The notes beneath the pieces are model-generated. The model was given only the letters and a program-made list of their open reading frames with translations. It searched no databases and was not told the origin of the DNA. DNA of 64,000 nucleotides. Origin: Grimontia kaedaensis. Lineage in GTDB: Bacteria > Pseudomonadota > Gammaproteobacteria > Enterobacterales > Vibrionaceae. Each line of letters opens with the position of its first letter. Position 1 is the first letter of the stretch. Below, in pieces: positions 42,023 to 50,349 of this stretch. The stretch spans positions 1,612,001-1,676,000 of the forward strand of contig NZ_CP082276.1 of the NCBI RefSeq assembly GCF_023746615.1. The letters run 5' to 3'. The position numbers were made by a program, and so were the translations under genes.

Positions 42023-42856
42023 ATGAAACACGTAGTACTTAACAACAAGCTCTATCGCTATTCCATCAACGAGAACCACACGACAGATCAAGTCGCAGTC
42101 TTCTTGTTAGGCGCCCTTCAAGATATTGAAAGCGTCAAAATGTACTCTGACCACTTCTCGAAAACACTGACGTGTATCACGCTAGAAATTCCAGGTACGG
42201 GTTATGCAGAACCTCTCGGAGCACAAGTTTCTATCTCTGAACAAAGTGACATGCTGCTAGATTTTCTGAAATACATGAACATTGGGGCCGCCCACCTAAT
42301 TGGTTTCTCTTACGCGACAGCAATCGCGGCTGAAATTTGTGGTGTATGGAAAGGGGTTCAAAGTCTCAGTATCTGTGGCGGTGTACCAGGTATTCCTGAG
42401 TCTGGTATCGCTGCAACTAAGAAAATGATTGCTGCGTCAACACTCAGTAAGCGTGAATTCGCAGCGACCTTTGTTGATTCGCTGACGGCAGACGTTGAAG
42501 GAATTCCGCGCTCTGCAGTTATCAAGAAAGCAATGCTAAAAAATATATCTAACCTTGATGATTCCAGGATAAATATGTTCTTTGATAATTCAGTAAGGCT
42601 ACTTGTACATAAGCCAAGCAACATTAGCCAGATAACGGTTCCTGCTGTTATTTGTGCTGCCGAACATGACCCCTATGTGACCACAAAAATTGCAAAAGAG
42701 TTTTCAGATCAACTCCCAAACAGCCACTTTATTGTCATCAAAAATTCAGACCACCTAGCTCATTTACAACACCCTGAAAGGGTAGCTAATGCATTGATTC
42801 TTATGGCTTCCACGGCTGTTCATGTAGAGAAAACACTACATGGCCTGACCAATTAA
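42023..42856 (+). CDS. alpha/beta hydrolase
   Basis: The 277-residue protein has the fold's landmarks in order: a nucleophile elbow GFSYA (about residue 92), an acidic residue in AAEHDPYV (about 222), and the catalytic His in NSDHLAHLQHPE (about 245). ATG 42023 follows GAGGTAGT; upstream ATG 41981 is less likely. There is no signal peptide, so it acts in the cytoplasm. It sits between an XRE regulator gene and an unknown convergent gene in a mobile-looking segment. The substrate is unknown; lactones or acyl esters are typical of the class. Confidence 0.75.
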   Translation: MKHVVLNNKLYRYSINENHTTDQVAVFLLGALQDIESVKMYSDHFSKTLTCITLEIPGTGYAEPLGAQVSISEQSDMLLDFLKYMNIGAAHLIGFSYATAIAAEICGVWKGVQSLSICGGVPGIPESGIAATKKMIAASTLSKREFAATFVDSLTADVEGIPRSAVIKKAMLKNISNLDDSRINMFFDNSVRLLVHKPSNISQITVPAVICAAEHDPYVTTKIAKEFSDQLPNSHFIVIKNSDHLAHLQHPERVANALILMASTAVHVEKTLHGLTN

Positions 42857-42877
42857 TTATTAAGAAATGAATGGGGA

Positions 42878-42914
42878 TGGTCAACGCAATTTCTTGCGTA
42901 TTTTACGTTGGCCA
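42878..42914. terminator. bidirectional terminator-like hairpin
   Basis: TGGTCAACG and CGTTGGCCA arms lie between two convergent genes, with T-rich sequence on the plus side. Confidence 0.55.
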
Positions 42915-42943
42915 TTTTCTATCAACTGATTGATATCACAGTC

Positions 42944-43828
42944 CTAAATGTAAAGGCGGGAGAGTGAATTAAGGATTTGCGAGATGCTTTCCTTTTGCTC
43001 ATGATCCAGATGCCGAAGAGCCTCTACAATCAGGGAGTCTCTGACATGTTGAGCAGTCCTTAAGTGATGAAACTGAGGAAATTTAGTCATTTCAGAAGTG
43101 AAGCCGGCGTGAGAATTCAACTTGAAGCCCAGCTTGCCCCGAAACCCAACGGCAACTGAGAATGCAACCGGCTTATTTTCGTTTTCAAGAACCTGATATT
43201 GGTAATCGGATAAACCAAGAACCTTTGACATAGTTTCTAGAGGTACGTTGTAGGCGTATCTAAACCGCTTTAAGTTTATTGCCAAACTGCGGTAATAGTC
43301 TTCACCAAAAGCCTCAAGATCTAATTCTGGTGGCGGTAACAGTGAGTCATAATCCAGGCCGACATAATCACTGTGACCTTCCAACTCTGTCCGAAACGCT
43401 AGAAAATCAGCTCTTTCCCTGTCGTTATATAGGTTGGTAATTATATCTATAACGGAATTGAACTGTGATAGTGGTAACTTACCTATTCTTACCAGTGCCT
43501 CTACAGATGAATCTTCCATCCCTCGGTAATACTCGCGAAGCGACAAGCCATAGTAAAAGGCCGTCATTGGTACCATCATCATCCAAGAGAACGCCGCAAC
43601 AACATGTAATGGCCGGTGTCCTTGATAGCTAGGTTGCATGTACTTCTGCAGTGTTTCTACGTTTACACCTGTGAATTTTCTCTTTAGCTCCACAAAAGAT
43701 ACCTGGTGTGCGCGGCGAACATATGCCATTGACAGAGCAATATCTGAATCGATGTTTTTTAGTAATTCGTTGAGCCTTTCTATGTCTTTGTCTGTAACTT
43801 GGCTAGGTGAGTTGTTTTCTACTGTCAT
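42944..43828 (-). CDS. hypothetical protein with an XRE-like C-terminal segment
   Basis: A 294-residue soluble protein. The N-terminal part (about 1-60) is charged and helical. The middle has RPLHVVAAFSWMMMVPMTAFYYGL. Residues about 190-240 (LKRFRYAYNVPLETMSKVLGLSDYQYQVLEN) have the spacing of an XRE helix-turn-helix followed by an unknown tail. I do not recognise the family. It converges with the hydrolase gene, with a hairpin between them. Confidence 0.6.
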   Translation of the reverse strand: MTVENNSPSQVTDKDIERLNELLKNIDSDIALSMAYVRRAHQVSFVELKRKFTGVNVETLQKYMQPSYQGHRPLHVVAAFSWMMMVPMTAFYYGLSLREYYRGMEDSSVEALVRIGKLPLSQFNSVIDIITNLYNDRERADFLAFRTELEGHSDYVGLDYDSLLPPPELDLEAFGEDYYRSLAINLKRFRYAYNVPLETMSKVLGLSDYQYQVLENENKPVAFSVAVGFRGKLGFKLNSHAGFTSEMTKFPQFHHLRTAQHVRDSLIVEALRHLDHEQKESISQILNSLSRLYI

Positions 43829-44139
43829 TTAAAAGGCCTTTTTACTGCTGTACTTGGTTAGTCACTAGCTGTATGACGAAATTTAAGACGGGATATCATG
43901 GAATGTATATATTCGTTTCTCCGCCCCCAAGAATTCTTCGATAGCACTGTGCTGGACAAAACTGCCGAGAGCAACGAGGAAATTGGGAAGACAGCCCCAA
44001 AAACAGATAATTCATTAAGGTATACCCCAACGCGACCACCCTACCCTGATACAAAAACTGGCAATGTGACCACTTAAATGCGACACTCCTTATTGCGACC
44101 ACCTAAATGCGACGTTGACCAACTTCAGGGAGATAAATC
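43829..44139. other. region upstream of the serine recombinase gene
   Basis: About 310 bp without a gene. It contains the direct repeats at 44068-44113 and a weaker third match near 44034. Confidence 0.4.
44068..44113. repeat. two direct repeats GACCACyTAAATGCGAC upstream of the recombinase
   Basis: 17-bp copies at 44068-44084 and 44097-44113 differ at one base; a weak partial copy (GACCACC) lies at 44034. They may be the recombinase binding (res-like) or operator site, or the terminal repeats left by an IS21-family element, whose ends carry similar repeats as far as I recall. Confidence 0.6.
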
Positions 44140-44757
44140 ATGTTTATTCGCGCTTACCTTCGCGCCTCGACCGATGAACAAAATGCCGAACGGGCAAAAG
44201 CCGCCCTCAATCAGTTCACCCAAGAGCATGGCCAACGCATTGCCAGTTACTACACCGAAAACATCAGCGGTACTCAACTCGATCGACCAGAGCTAAACCG
44301 TCTACTCACCGACACCCAGGCAAACGACATTCTGCTTGTTGAACAAATCGACCGACTCACCCGCCTTAACGATCATGACTGGAAAAAGCTTAAGCGCATG
44401 ATTGAGGAAAAAGGCATACGCATTGTCAGCATGGACGTTCCAACCAGCTGGCAAGCACTCGACAACAACGCCCTCACCCACAACGACCCCATCATCAAGG
44501 CCGTGCTCGATGCCATCAACAACATGCTAATTGAGCTGATGGCCGCCATGGCCAGAAAGGACTACGAAACCCGAAGAGAACGCCAGCGCCAGGGCATAGA
44601 AGCCGCCAAAGCCAATGGCAAGTACAAAGGCAAACGAGCCGACACAGAACGGCACCAGAAAGTGAAATACTACAGAGAGAAAGGCCTAAGCCTGAGAGAA
44701 ATTGCAGAAGCGACCGGCTATAGCAGATCGCAGGTTTGTAGGATATTGGCTAGCTAA
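44140..44757 (+). CDS. serine recombinase (resolvase/invertase family)
   Basis: The 205-residue protein has the resolvase catalytic domain (AYLRASTDEQ with the nucleophile Ser10, then GTQLDRPELNRLL and LLVEQIDRLTRL), the long E-helix, and a C-terminal helix-turn-helix (GLSLREIAEATGYSRSQVCRIL). It cuts and rejoins DNA at short paired sites. Direct repeats sit just upstream. No transposase gene is adjacent, so it could be a relic or part of a small integrative or plasmid-derived unit. Confidence 0.9.
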   Translation: MFIRAYLRASTDEQNAERAKAALNQFTQEHGQRIASYYTENISGTQLDRPELNRLLTDTQANDILLVEQIDRLTRLNDHDWKKLKRMIEEKGIRIVSMDVPTSWQALDNNALTHNDPIIKAVLDAINNMLIELMAAMARKDYETRRERQRQGIEAAKANGKYKGKRADTERHQKVKYYREKGLSLREIAEATGYSRSQVCRILAS

Positions 44758-44922
44758 GGGACAGGAATCAGTTAGAGTCAGATTTCTAATCCTCTCACTT
44801 CGGATAACTTTAGTTTGGGGAAATCGAAGTAGATGGCTTTGTTGTTCGAGAGCATTGGCTGCTAACGCAGCCAATAGAATACAATTGCCTATTGACCGGG
44901 GAAGGGCTCATATGTGTTAGGC

Positions 44923-45729
44923 TTACTCCTCTTCGTCACATATGGTTCGAATTGATAATTCTGGTGAGTTGAAGTCCACTGGAATGATAAAACCAAGACC
45001 GTACTTTTCCTTAAGGTGATGTATAATCGGATTATATAATGGGGAAAGTTTTGATAATGGCGTTAACTTACGATCTATATCAGAATCAGGAATATATGCC
45101 ACTCCATTTTTTTCTTGTTCTATAGGGTCTATAACTTCCCCTCGAAAAGGTTTGATGAAATTACTTTTTTTTATAAGTTTATAGTTCTCACTATATGGAT
45201 TCAAAGCCAAGTATACTGTGATTACTCCAGATTGTTCATATCCTATAATCGCTGCATCAATAATTTTATGTCTAAAGAAATCAGCATTTCTATAGAAATA
45301 GCATACTTTTGAGTTGCCATTAGAATCTACTATCAAAGTACTCCCATAGATTGTGTCTTTGAACTGATCTGATTTTGTTAATGTATTGGATCCAGTTGCG
45401 ATAAAACTAATTATTTTGAAATCATGTTCCTTATCTGAGGAGGAACGTAATTGCTTTTTAGCCTCCTTTATTATGCCAGAAATTGTTTCATTTCGACCAA
45501 GTTTTCCTTCGACAACTGCGACATCACCTGCATTGAGTTTTTCTTCTTTTTCTTTAGCTATTTCTTCTGAGTCCTTCTTCATTTTAGCTTCAACGATTGC
45601 GGTTTCATTGCCATAACTGATAAGAAAGTCTGCTTCCTTTTTTTCTTCATGGTCAGAGGTTGGAATAATAGAAACCTCATAACCAAGCCATTCTAATAAC
45701 TTTTTTGAAATTTCATCTGATTGATTCAT
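44923..45729 (-). CDS. predicted PD-(D/E)XK nuclease-like protein
   Basis: The 268-residue protein contains EADFLISYGNETAIVEAKMK (about residues 32-51), which fits the D-x(n)-ExK metal-binding motif of restriction-type nucleases. The rest is unfamiliar, with a Lys/Glu-rich stretch and C-terminal region of mixed beta character. It lies in notably AT-rich DNA with codon use unlike the flanks. The pairing with the small acidic gene at 45840 on the same strand upstream suggests a defence or toxin module, which is inference. Confidence 0.55.
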   Translation of the reverse strand: MNQSDEISKKLLEWLGYEVSIIPTSDHEEKKEADFLISYGNETAIVEAKMKKDSEEIAKEKEEKLNAGDVAVVEGKLGRNETISGIIKEAKKQLRSSSDKEHDFKIISFIATGSNTLTKSDQFKDTIYGSTLIVDSNGNSKVCYFYRNADFFRHKIIDAAIIGYEQSGVITVYLALNPYSENYKLIKKSNFIKPFRGEVIDPIEQEKNGVAYIPDSDIDRKLTPLSKLSPLYNPIIHHLKEKYGLGFIIPVDFNSPELSIRTICDEEE

Positions 45730-45839
45730 ATGGCCAAGAATTCCTTATTAATCACCAATATTTGAAGTAACCAAAAGTAACCCAGTGTTTTTATTCCATT
45801 CAAGCCTTTGTTGTGTAACTTGAACTTAAATGGAAACCG

Positions 45840-46121
45840 CTACCTACCTTTCAAATCATGCGTTACAATTATTGGAATAATTATATCTACTATTTCTTCC
45901 ATTTCTTCTTCTGAAAATGGGGGGCCATTACGTAAGACATGATCAATCTGAGTCAAGTAATCGGATGAAAACTGAGTGTCAACGGTTTCATCTTTCCCAT
46001 ATATGTCATCAATTAGCCCATCTAACTCAGCTTCGATAAAGTCTTTAAGTGAAGAAATATTATTACTCTCCAAGCAAGATTTAATTTCATCTCTAATTCT
46101 TTTTTCTTCTTGACTTGTCAA
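45840..46121 (-). CDS. hypothetical acidic protein, 93 residues
   Basis: A small, strongly acidic helical protein with many Asp and Glu and no Cys-rich or membrane segment beyond one Cys. It is upstream of the nuclease-like gene on the same strand, 110 nt away, in the same AT-rich tract. It could be a partner or DNA-mimic-type inhibitor, but nothing beyond composition supports this. Confidence 0.5.
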   Translation of the reverse strand: MTSQEEKRIRDEIKSCLESNNISSLKDFIEAELDGLIDDIYGKDETVDTQFSSDYLTQIDHVLRNGPPFSEEEMEEIVDIIIPIIVTHDLKGR

Positions 46122-46858
46122 TTAAAACCCCTACTTGACTTGGCAGATTCCAAACTTGGTCATTTAAACACCCATTTTGGAGTTTTCCAAGCATCTCATG
46201 AGTGCTAAAGTTCGATCTGACTGCATATTTTCATCATAATATCATGCAGTTAAACAAAATCGAGGATGATGAAATCCGACAATATGGCACACTTCACATC
46301 CTTTCCGTTTTACATTAGAAAACCTATCGAAAACTTTTTAATTTAGATCAATGGGATGTGCTTCCGCTGACGCAAAATGGGGCATAAGCGAGCTAGATTC
46401 TAACCAATATCAGCAGCCCCACTACGCATTATACCCATAGTGTTAAATCACTTTTCCCCGCGAACCAGAGTGATTACAGGCCCAACCTCAACTTATCCAA
46501 AGTGGGCTGCGCCTAAACAAATCAACACCTAACTCGAAACTGTCCAATATCCACTTATTACGCTACCGCTCTACCGCAACGACTTTGCGCTGTTCAGGGG
46601 AGCGACCATATATGTCCCGATTTCCACACCCTTATCCAGAGCAGTGATTTGACGTTGGACCTGAGGTAGGAGCCGTGTGCGTTAGTAGCGCTCGTACAGA
46701 TCTGTTTGGAGGCTAGCCTAGCGGGTGACCATGATTCCTACCGTAACCAAAACTAGCAGAACTTTCATTGATTTTGCTTATTTAATAATTGCTTGTGTGG
46801 TTGGCAACCAGTTAGAAGTGTGGGGCATCGCTGTTAGCTCTGCCCCATCGCTTTAGGA
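46122..46858. other. gene-free region with mobile-element debris
   Basis: About 740 bp without a supportable gene. It includes the group II intron-like segment listed separately; the rest shows no recognisable feature. Confidence 0.5.
46640..46748 (+). mobile_element. group II intron remnant
   Basis: The segment around 46667-46710 (GGAGCCGTGTGCG, TTAGTAG, CGTACaGaTCTGT) closely follows the conserved GAGCCGTGTGC...CGTACGGATCTGT block that precedes the reverse-transcriptase gene in bacterial group II introns. TCCTACCGTAACC at 46736 resembles the sequence that follows it. The complete ribozyme and the reverse transcriptase are absent. Confidence 0.5.
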
Positions 46859-48289
46859 TTATTCCGTGGACACCGCCCTACCAAATTCATAGTAGACGTG
46901 TTTTCTATCGTAGCTTGGTGTAAACAACAGTGGTTTTGTGAAATCCCACAACCAGGAGTTACTGTCTTCGACACCCCAAACTGTGACTGAATTGCAATTT
47001 GGTGATACATAACATACGCGAGGCCATTCGAAATATAATCTTTTCTGTTCGTCAGATGGCCTTAATACACCAAAGATGCTCGGAAAATCCCACCCAATAT
47101 TGAATTTTCCTTGAATAATATCAGTCACCGCTGTGGTGCCATATGGGATTAACTTGGCGTAGTCTTGCGGGTCTATAGAAGAAATGTCCAGCTCAGTAAT
47201 TGATACTTCAATACCCAACTCATCATATCTTTTCATGTTTTTTATCATGTCATCCCATTTGGGGTTTTGCATGAATGCATGCATCTGAAAACCTACTCCG
47301 TCGATAGGAACGCCATCATCGATCAACTCTTTGATAATACTGAATAGATTATTGGACTTCTCTCCAAGGTCTGCCACCAGGTAATCGTTAATAAAAACTT
47401 TTGTGGATGGGTCAACTTCTTTTACCTTATTAATCACTTTGGCAAGATAATTTTTACCGAGTTTTTTCATATAAATAGAGTTACGAAATCTCGAGTCAAC
47501 AGGGGATACACTATCGGGTATGAATTTTTGCTCAAGATACGATCCGGTTATTTCATTTGCAACATCCCAAGCGTAAACTCTACCAGCATACCTTCCGACG
47601 ACTTTTTCGATATATTCATCAATAATTCTTTCTACTTCTTCAGGCTTTGTTTTGGCATTGATTCCATTAATAACACTTTGGTGCCAAAGAAGAGTATGCC
47701 CACGCACACTTATGCCATTTGAAGAGGCAAAATCCATAATTTTATCTGCAGTGTCAAAATGATAGGAACCATCAGAACTTATCAAAGATGTGGGTTTGAA
47801 TGCATTTTCTGGCGTAAGTACGTTAAATTCTCTTGAAAAAACGTTCTTGTACTTGTCATCGTCAACAAATTTATCATTGAAGGCTGCTCCGACGAGAAAA
47901 TCATAGTCAACGAAATCTTGAAGGCCATGCTTCTCACTGGGTCCAACTTTAAGCGTGACTGTCGCGGGGGCTGAAGTGTCTATACCATCAGATGCAACAA
48001 ATTCAATGGAATCTAAACCAATAAATCCCTTGGCTGGTTGATAGGTGACTTTATTCTTATTCAGGGTGGCATTACCAAATTTTGGATACTGGATAATGCG
48101 GTAAGTTAAGCTATTTTGGTGATTTGGGTCTTTATCGGTAGCATGTAGCGTGAATAGTTTTTTACTATCTGCTAGCACTACATGCTCGTCATTCTTTGCT
48201 TCTGGCATACAACCCTGCAACATGAAAATCGCAATAAGTAGAAGTAGAGTCGACAATGTCGGCTTCAGCGCATAGCTTTTCTGGCTCAT
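46859..48289 (-). CDS. GH10 endo-beta-1,4-xylanase lipoprotein
   Basis: A lipoprotein signal (LLLLIAIFMLQGC, Cys27) anchors the 476-residue protein in the outer membrane. An N-terminal cadherin/Ig-like domain (about 30-120, TDKDPNHQNSLTYRI, GLDSIEFVASDG) precedes the GH10 barrel. Barrel motifs are GHTLLWHQS, the acid/base Glu in WDVANE, and the nucleophile Glu in SITELDIS. GH10 enzymes cut the backbone of xylans. It is monocistronic, flanked by an IS1595 relic and a group II intron relic, so it may have been acquired horizontally. Confidence 0.9.
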   Translation of the reverse strand: MSQKSYALKPTLSTLLLLIAIFMLQGCMPEAKNDEHVVLADSKKLFTLHATDKDPNHQNSLTYRIIQYPKFGNATLNKNKVTYQPAKGFIGLDSIEFVASDGIDTSAPATVTLKVGPSEKHGLQDFVDYDFLVGAAFNDKFVDDDKYKNVFSREFNVLTPENAFKPTSLISSDGSYHFDTADKIMDFASSNGISVRGHTLLWHQSVINGINAKTKPEEVERIIDEYIEKVVGRYAGRVYAWDVANEITGSYLEQKFIPDSVSPVDSRFRNSIYMKKLGKNYLAKVINKVKEVDPSTKVFINDYLVADLGEKSNNLFSIIKELIDDGVPIDGVGFQMHAFMQNPKWDDMIKNMKRYDELGIEVSITELDISSIDPQDYAKLIPYGTTAVTDIIQGKFNIGWDFPSIFGVLRPSDEQKRLYFEWPRVCYVSPNCNSVTVWGVEDSNSWLWDFTKPLLFTPSYDRKHVYYEFGRAVSTE

Positions 48290-48322
48290 TTCCGTTACTC
48301 CTTAACGTTTCAAACTATCTGT

Positions 48323-48590
48323 TTACCGCCTATGCTCAGCCAGTCTAAGCAACCGTTTTGGCATTGGCGCTGCTTGAATACTCAAATAAATGAGTTGTTC
48401 GATCGTTTTTTTAAGACAAAACCGCCGGTTGAACTTAAAACAGAACTCACCCAAATACCGTGGCGGGTGTTTTTGGTTTTGGTTGATAGCATGGTAGGTG
48501 CCGTACATAGCATCTTTTACATTGCCAATCATGGTGTTAACCCACTAGAAATAGTGGTAACGCTACGCTGTCCGCTCCACTAATGGCTTG
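48323..48590 (-). pseudogene. IS1595-family transposase 3' relic
   Basis: The minus strand reads WVNTMIGNVKDAMYGTYHAI, then PRYLGEFCFKFNRRF and APMPKRLLRLAE, the C-terminal part of IS1595-type (ISXO2-like) transposases. A TAG lies just before WVNT and another further upstream, and the catalytic DDE core is missing. It is a decayed remnant lying just upstream of the xylanase gene. Confidence 0.8.
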
Positions 48591-49308
48591 ATGGCAGTTA
48601 TCGGCTTGCTCAACGCCTCGAAGCAAGCAAGACCATCTTAAACAACCAATGATTTTGGCGTTAGATGCGCTTTCGCTCACTGCGTTATTTCCTGAATTTT
48701 GAACTCTTAAAACGCACTAAAGCGCAATAGTAATAAGGTCAAACGATGATTAAGACCTAGGCAAAAATATTAAGCGTCGCTATACGGTGAATACCATCAA
48801 ATATCTATTCTTCCTACTGTAGAGTCTACATAGCCCATAAACTCTAGGTATCTGTAAAAAACCGTAGATTAATATGAAAAAAGTACGATTCAGGTGTAAG
48901 GAAATTTATGACTCTTTAGGTGGTATGGTTTAAAACTTCCAACCTGCAGTAATAGGAAAGGCAGAACAAGTAATAATAAGTATCGCGCAGCCGATACTTT
49001 ATTTGGGTGTTGAACAACCCCGTCGCTAGCTTATTAAGTAAATTGCTCGGATGAGCACAGAGTGGATGTACGCCCGTCACTGATTGACAGGCGAGCGCAG
49101 CTAGGAAGATACATAAACCTTCACCAGACAATGACAATCCATTTTTCCAAAAGTCAGCTTATACGAAACATGTATCTTAGATCGCCGACTCTAACCCGTT
49201 ATGGTCTCATATCTGTTGATTACGCAGTACTTCTCCTACTCGCCCGAACGGCCTTTGTGTTCTTCCAGAGGCCGTGAGCCGCACATACCATTGCCAATAA
49301 ACCAGAAG
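48591..49308. other. gene-free region
   Basis: About 720 bp with no supportable gene, RNA or repeat; open frames here are short and lack ribosome binding sites. It probably contains decayed mobile DNA next to the IS1595 relic. Confidence 0.4.
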
Positions 49309-50346
49309 TTAATAACACCTATTACTCACATCACTCTGACTATCAGCATTAAGCTGTTGGTTTCTCGCCAGAATGTCGATGCCTTGTTGGTGGAAGAAAT
49401 ACAGTAAATCAATAAACACCCAGTTTTCTGCGAGCTTATCGCCGTCGCGGCGGTAGATATCAATCACGCGCATGTCGTAATAGTTGTCACTCGCCGCCAT
49501 ACCCATAAAGCCACCAGAGGGTTTCAAGCTAAGATTCGGCCATCCGAAGAATCCGCCAAAATGCCCTTCGGCGAACTTACAGACATGACCGTTGAAGATG
49601 CGGTCGGAGAAGCTGGCTCTGAAAATACCAGAATGCTGTTTGGCATAGCGTTCGATGGTGTAACTCGCGCCAATACCCGTTGGCCCCCACCAAATCATGT
49701 CGTCGTGCCAGGTGAGCGCCAGCTCTTCTTCCAGACTCAGTTTGTTGTCCCAATTGCCCAAGTCGGAAATCATCTCGTTGATGACATTGAGCGTTTTTTC
49801 CCCTTCTTGCGTGGGCTGAAGGGTTGTCATGATGCCGTCATGAGTGATCGGGCCGGGTTGTATAAGCTGCGTGCCACTCTGTGGTGGGAAAGGATTTACC
49901 CCTGCTTGCACCATGACACCGGGAATATCCGCAAAGAAAGCAGACTCAGCGATCTTGCCATCTACCACCTGAGTAAACTCGCAGTAGCGTAAAAATGCCA
50001 TACGGCCAGTTCTGGGTATGCCGAGCCAATGTTGATCGAACAAGCCCATCAGGTGCCCCATCGACACCACCCAAATGCTGCCATCTTCATCGAGGCTATT
50101 TTCACCTGCCATGAAAATATCCTGACGACGCTGAAGTGCGCAGAAGGAGGCTTTCAATGGCTGCCAGACTGTCTTGATGACATCACCGGCATTGTCGATT
50201 TCGTTAAAGGGATGGCAGCCCCGAAAGCGGTAATCTGGCGAGCAAAACTCGCCGAAAACTGCTTCCAGCTGGTCATCTTTAGCAGCGTCCAAGGCTTGAT
50301 AAAACGACCATACTTTCTCTTTCGCTTGCTGTAGCACTGCCGACAT
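49309..50346 (-). CDS. SnoaL/NTF2-like protein, two domains
   Basis: The 345-residue protein has two NTF2-fold (SnoaL-type) domains: the first about 10-150 (FCSPDYRFRGCHPFNE, WLGIPRTGRMAFLRYCEF, VVDGKIAESAFFADI), the second about 185-330 (WHDDMIWWGPTGIGA, YYDMRVIDIYRRDGDKLAENWVFIDLLYFFHQQGI). SnoaL folds are aldol cyclases, isomerases or ligand-binding proteins. The gene is the last of the minus-strand ABC transporter operon, 3 nt after the permease. It is one of four such genes in the locus and pairs most closely with the two-domain protein at 56979. Confidence 0.8.
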   Translation of the reverse strand: MSAVLQQAKEKVWSFYQALDAAKDDQLEAVFGEFCSPDYRFRGCHPFNEIDNAGDVIKTVWQPLKASFCALQRRQDIFMAGENSLDEDGSIWVVSMGHLMGLFDQHWLGIPRTGRMAFLRYCEFTQVVDGKIAESAFFADIPGVMVQAGVNPFPPQSGTQLIQPGPITHDGIMTTLQPTQEGEKTLNVINEMISDLGNWDNKLSLEEELALTWHDDMIWWGPTGIGASYTIERYAKQHSGIFRASFSDRIFNGHVCKFAEGHFGGFFGWPNLSLKPSGGFMGMAASDNYYDMRVIDIYRRDGDKLAENWVFIDLLYFFHQQGIDILARNQQLNADSQSDVSNRCY

Positions 50347-50349
50347 GAC

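Noticed and set aside
44019..44045. GGTATACCCCAACG resembling the end of the 266-bp repeat element
   Set aside because: Similarity stops after about 14 bases and no partner end is present; chance is likely.
43896..44102. Minus-strand open frame of 68 codons
   Set aside because: No ribosome binding site, odd composition, and it covers the direct repeats upstream of the recombinase.
48332..48583. Plus-strand frame of 83 codons
   Set aside because: It is antisense to the recognisable IS1595 transposase relic.
49062..49277. Plus-strand open frame of 71 codons in the gap before the SnoaL/ABC locus
   Set aside because: No ribosome binding site, no recognisable domain, and it lies in DNA that looks like mobile-element debris.
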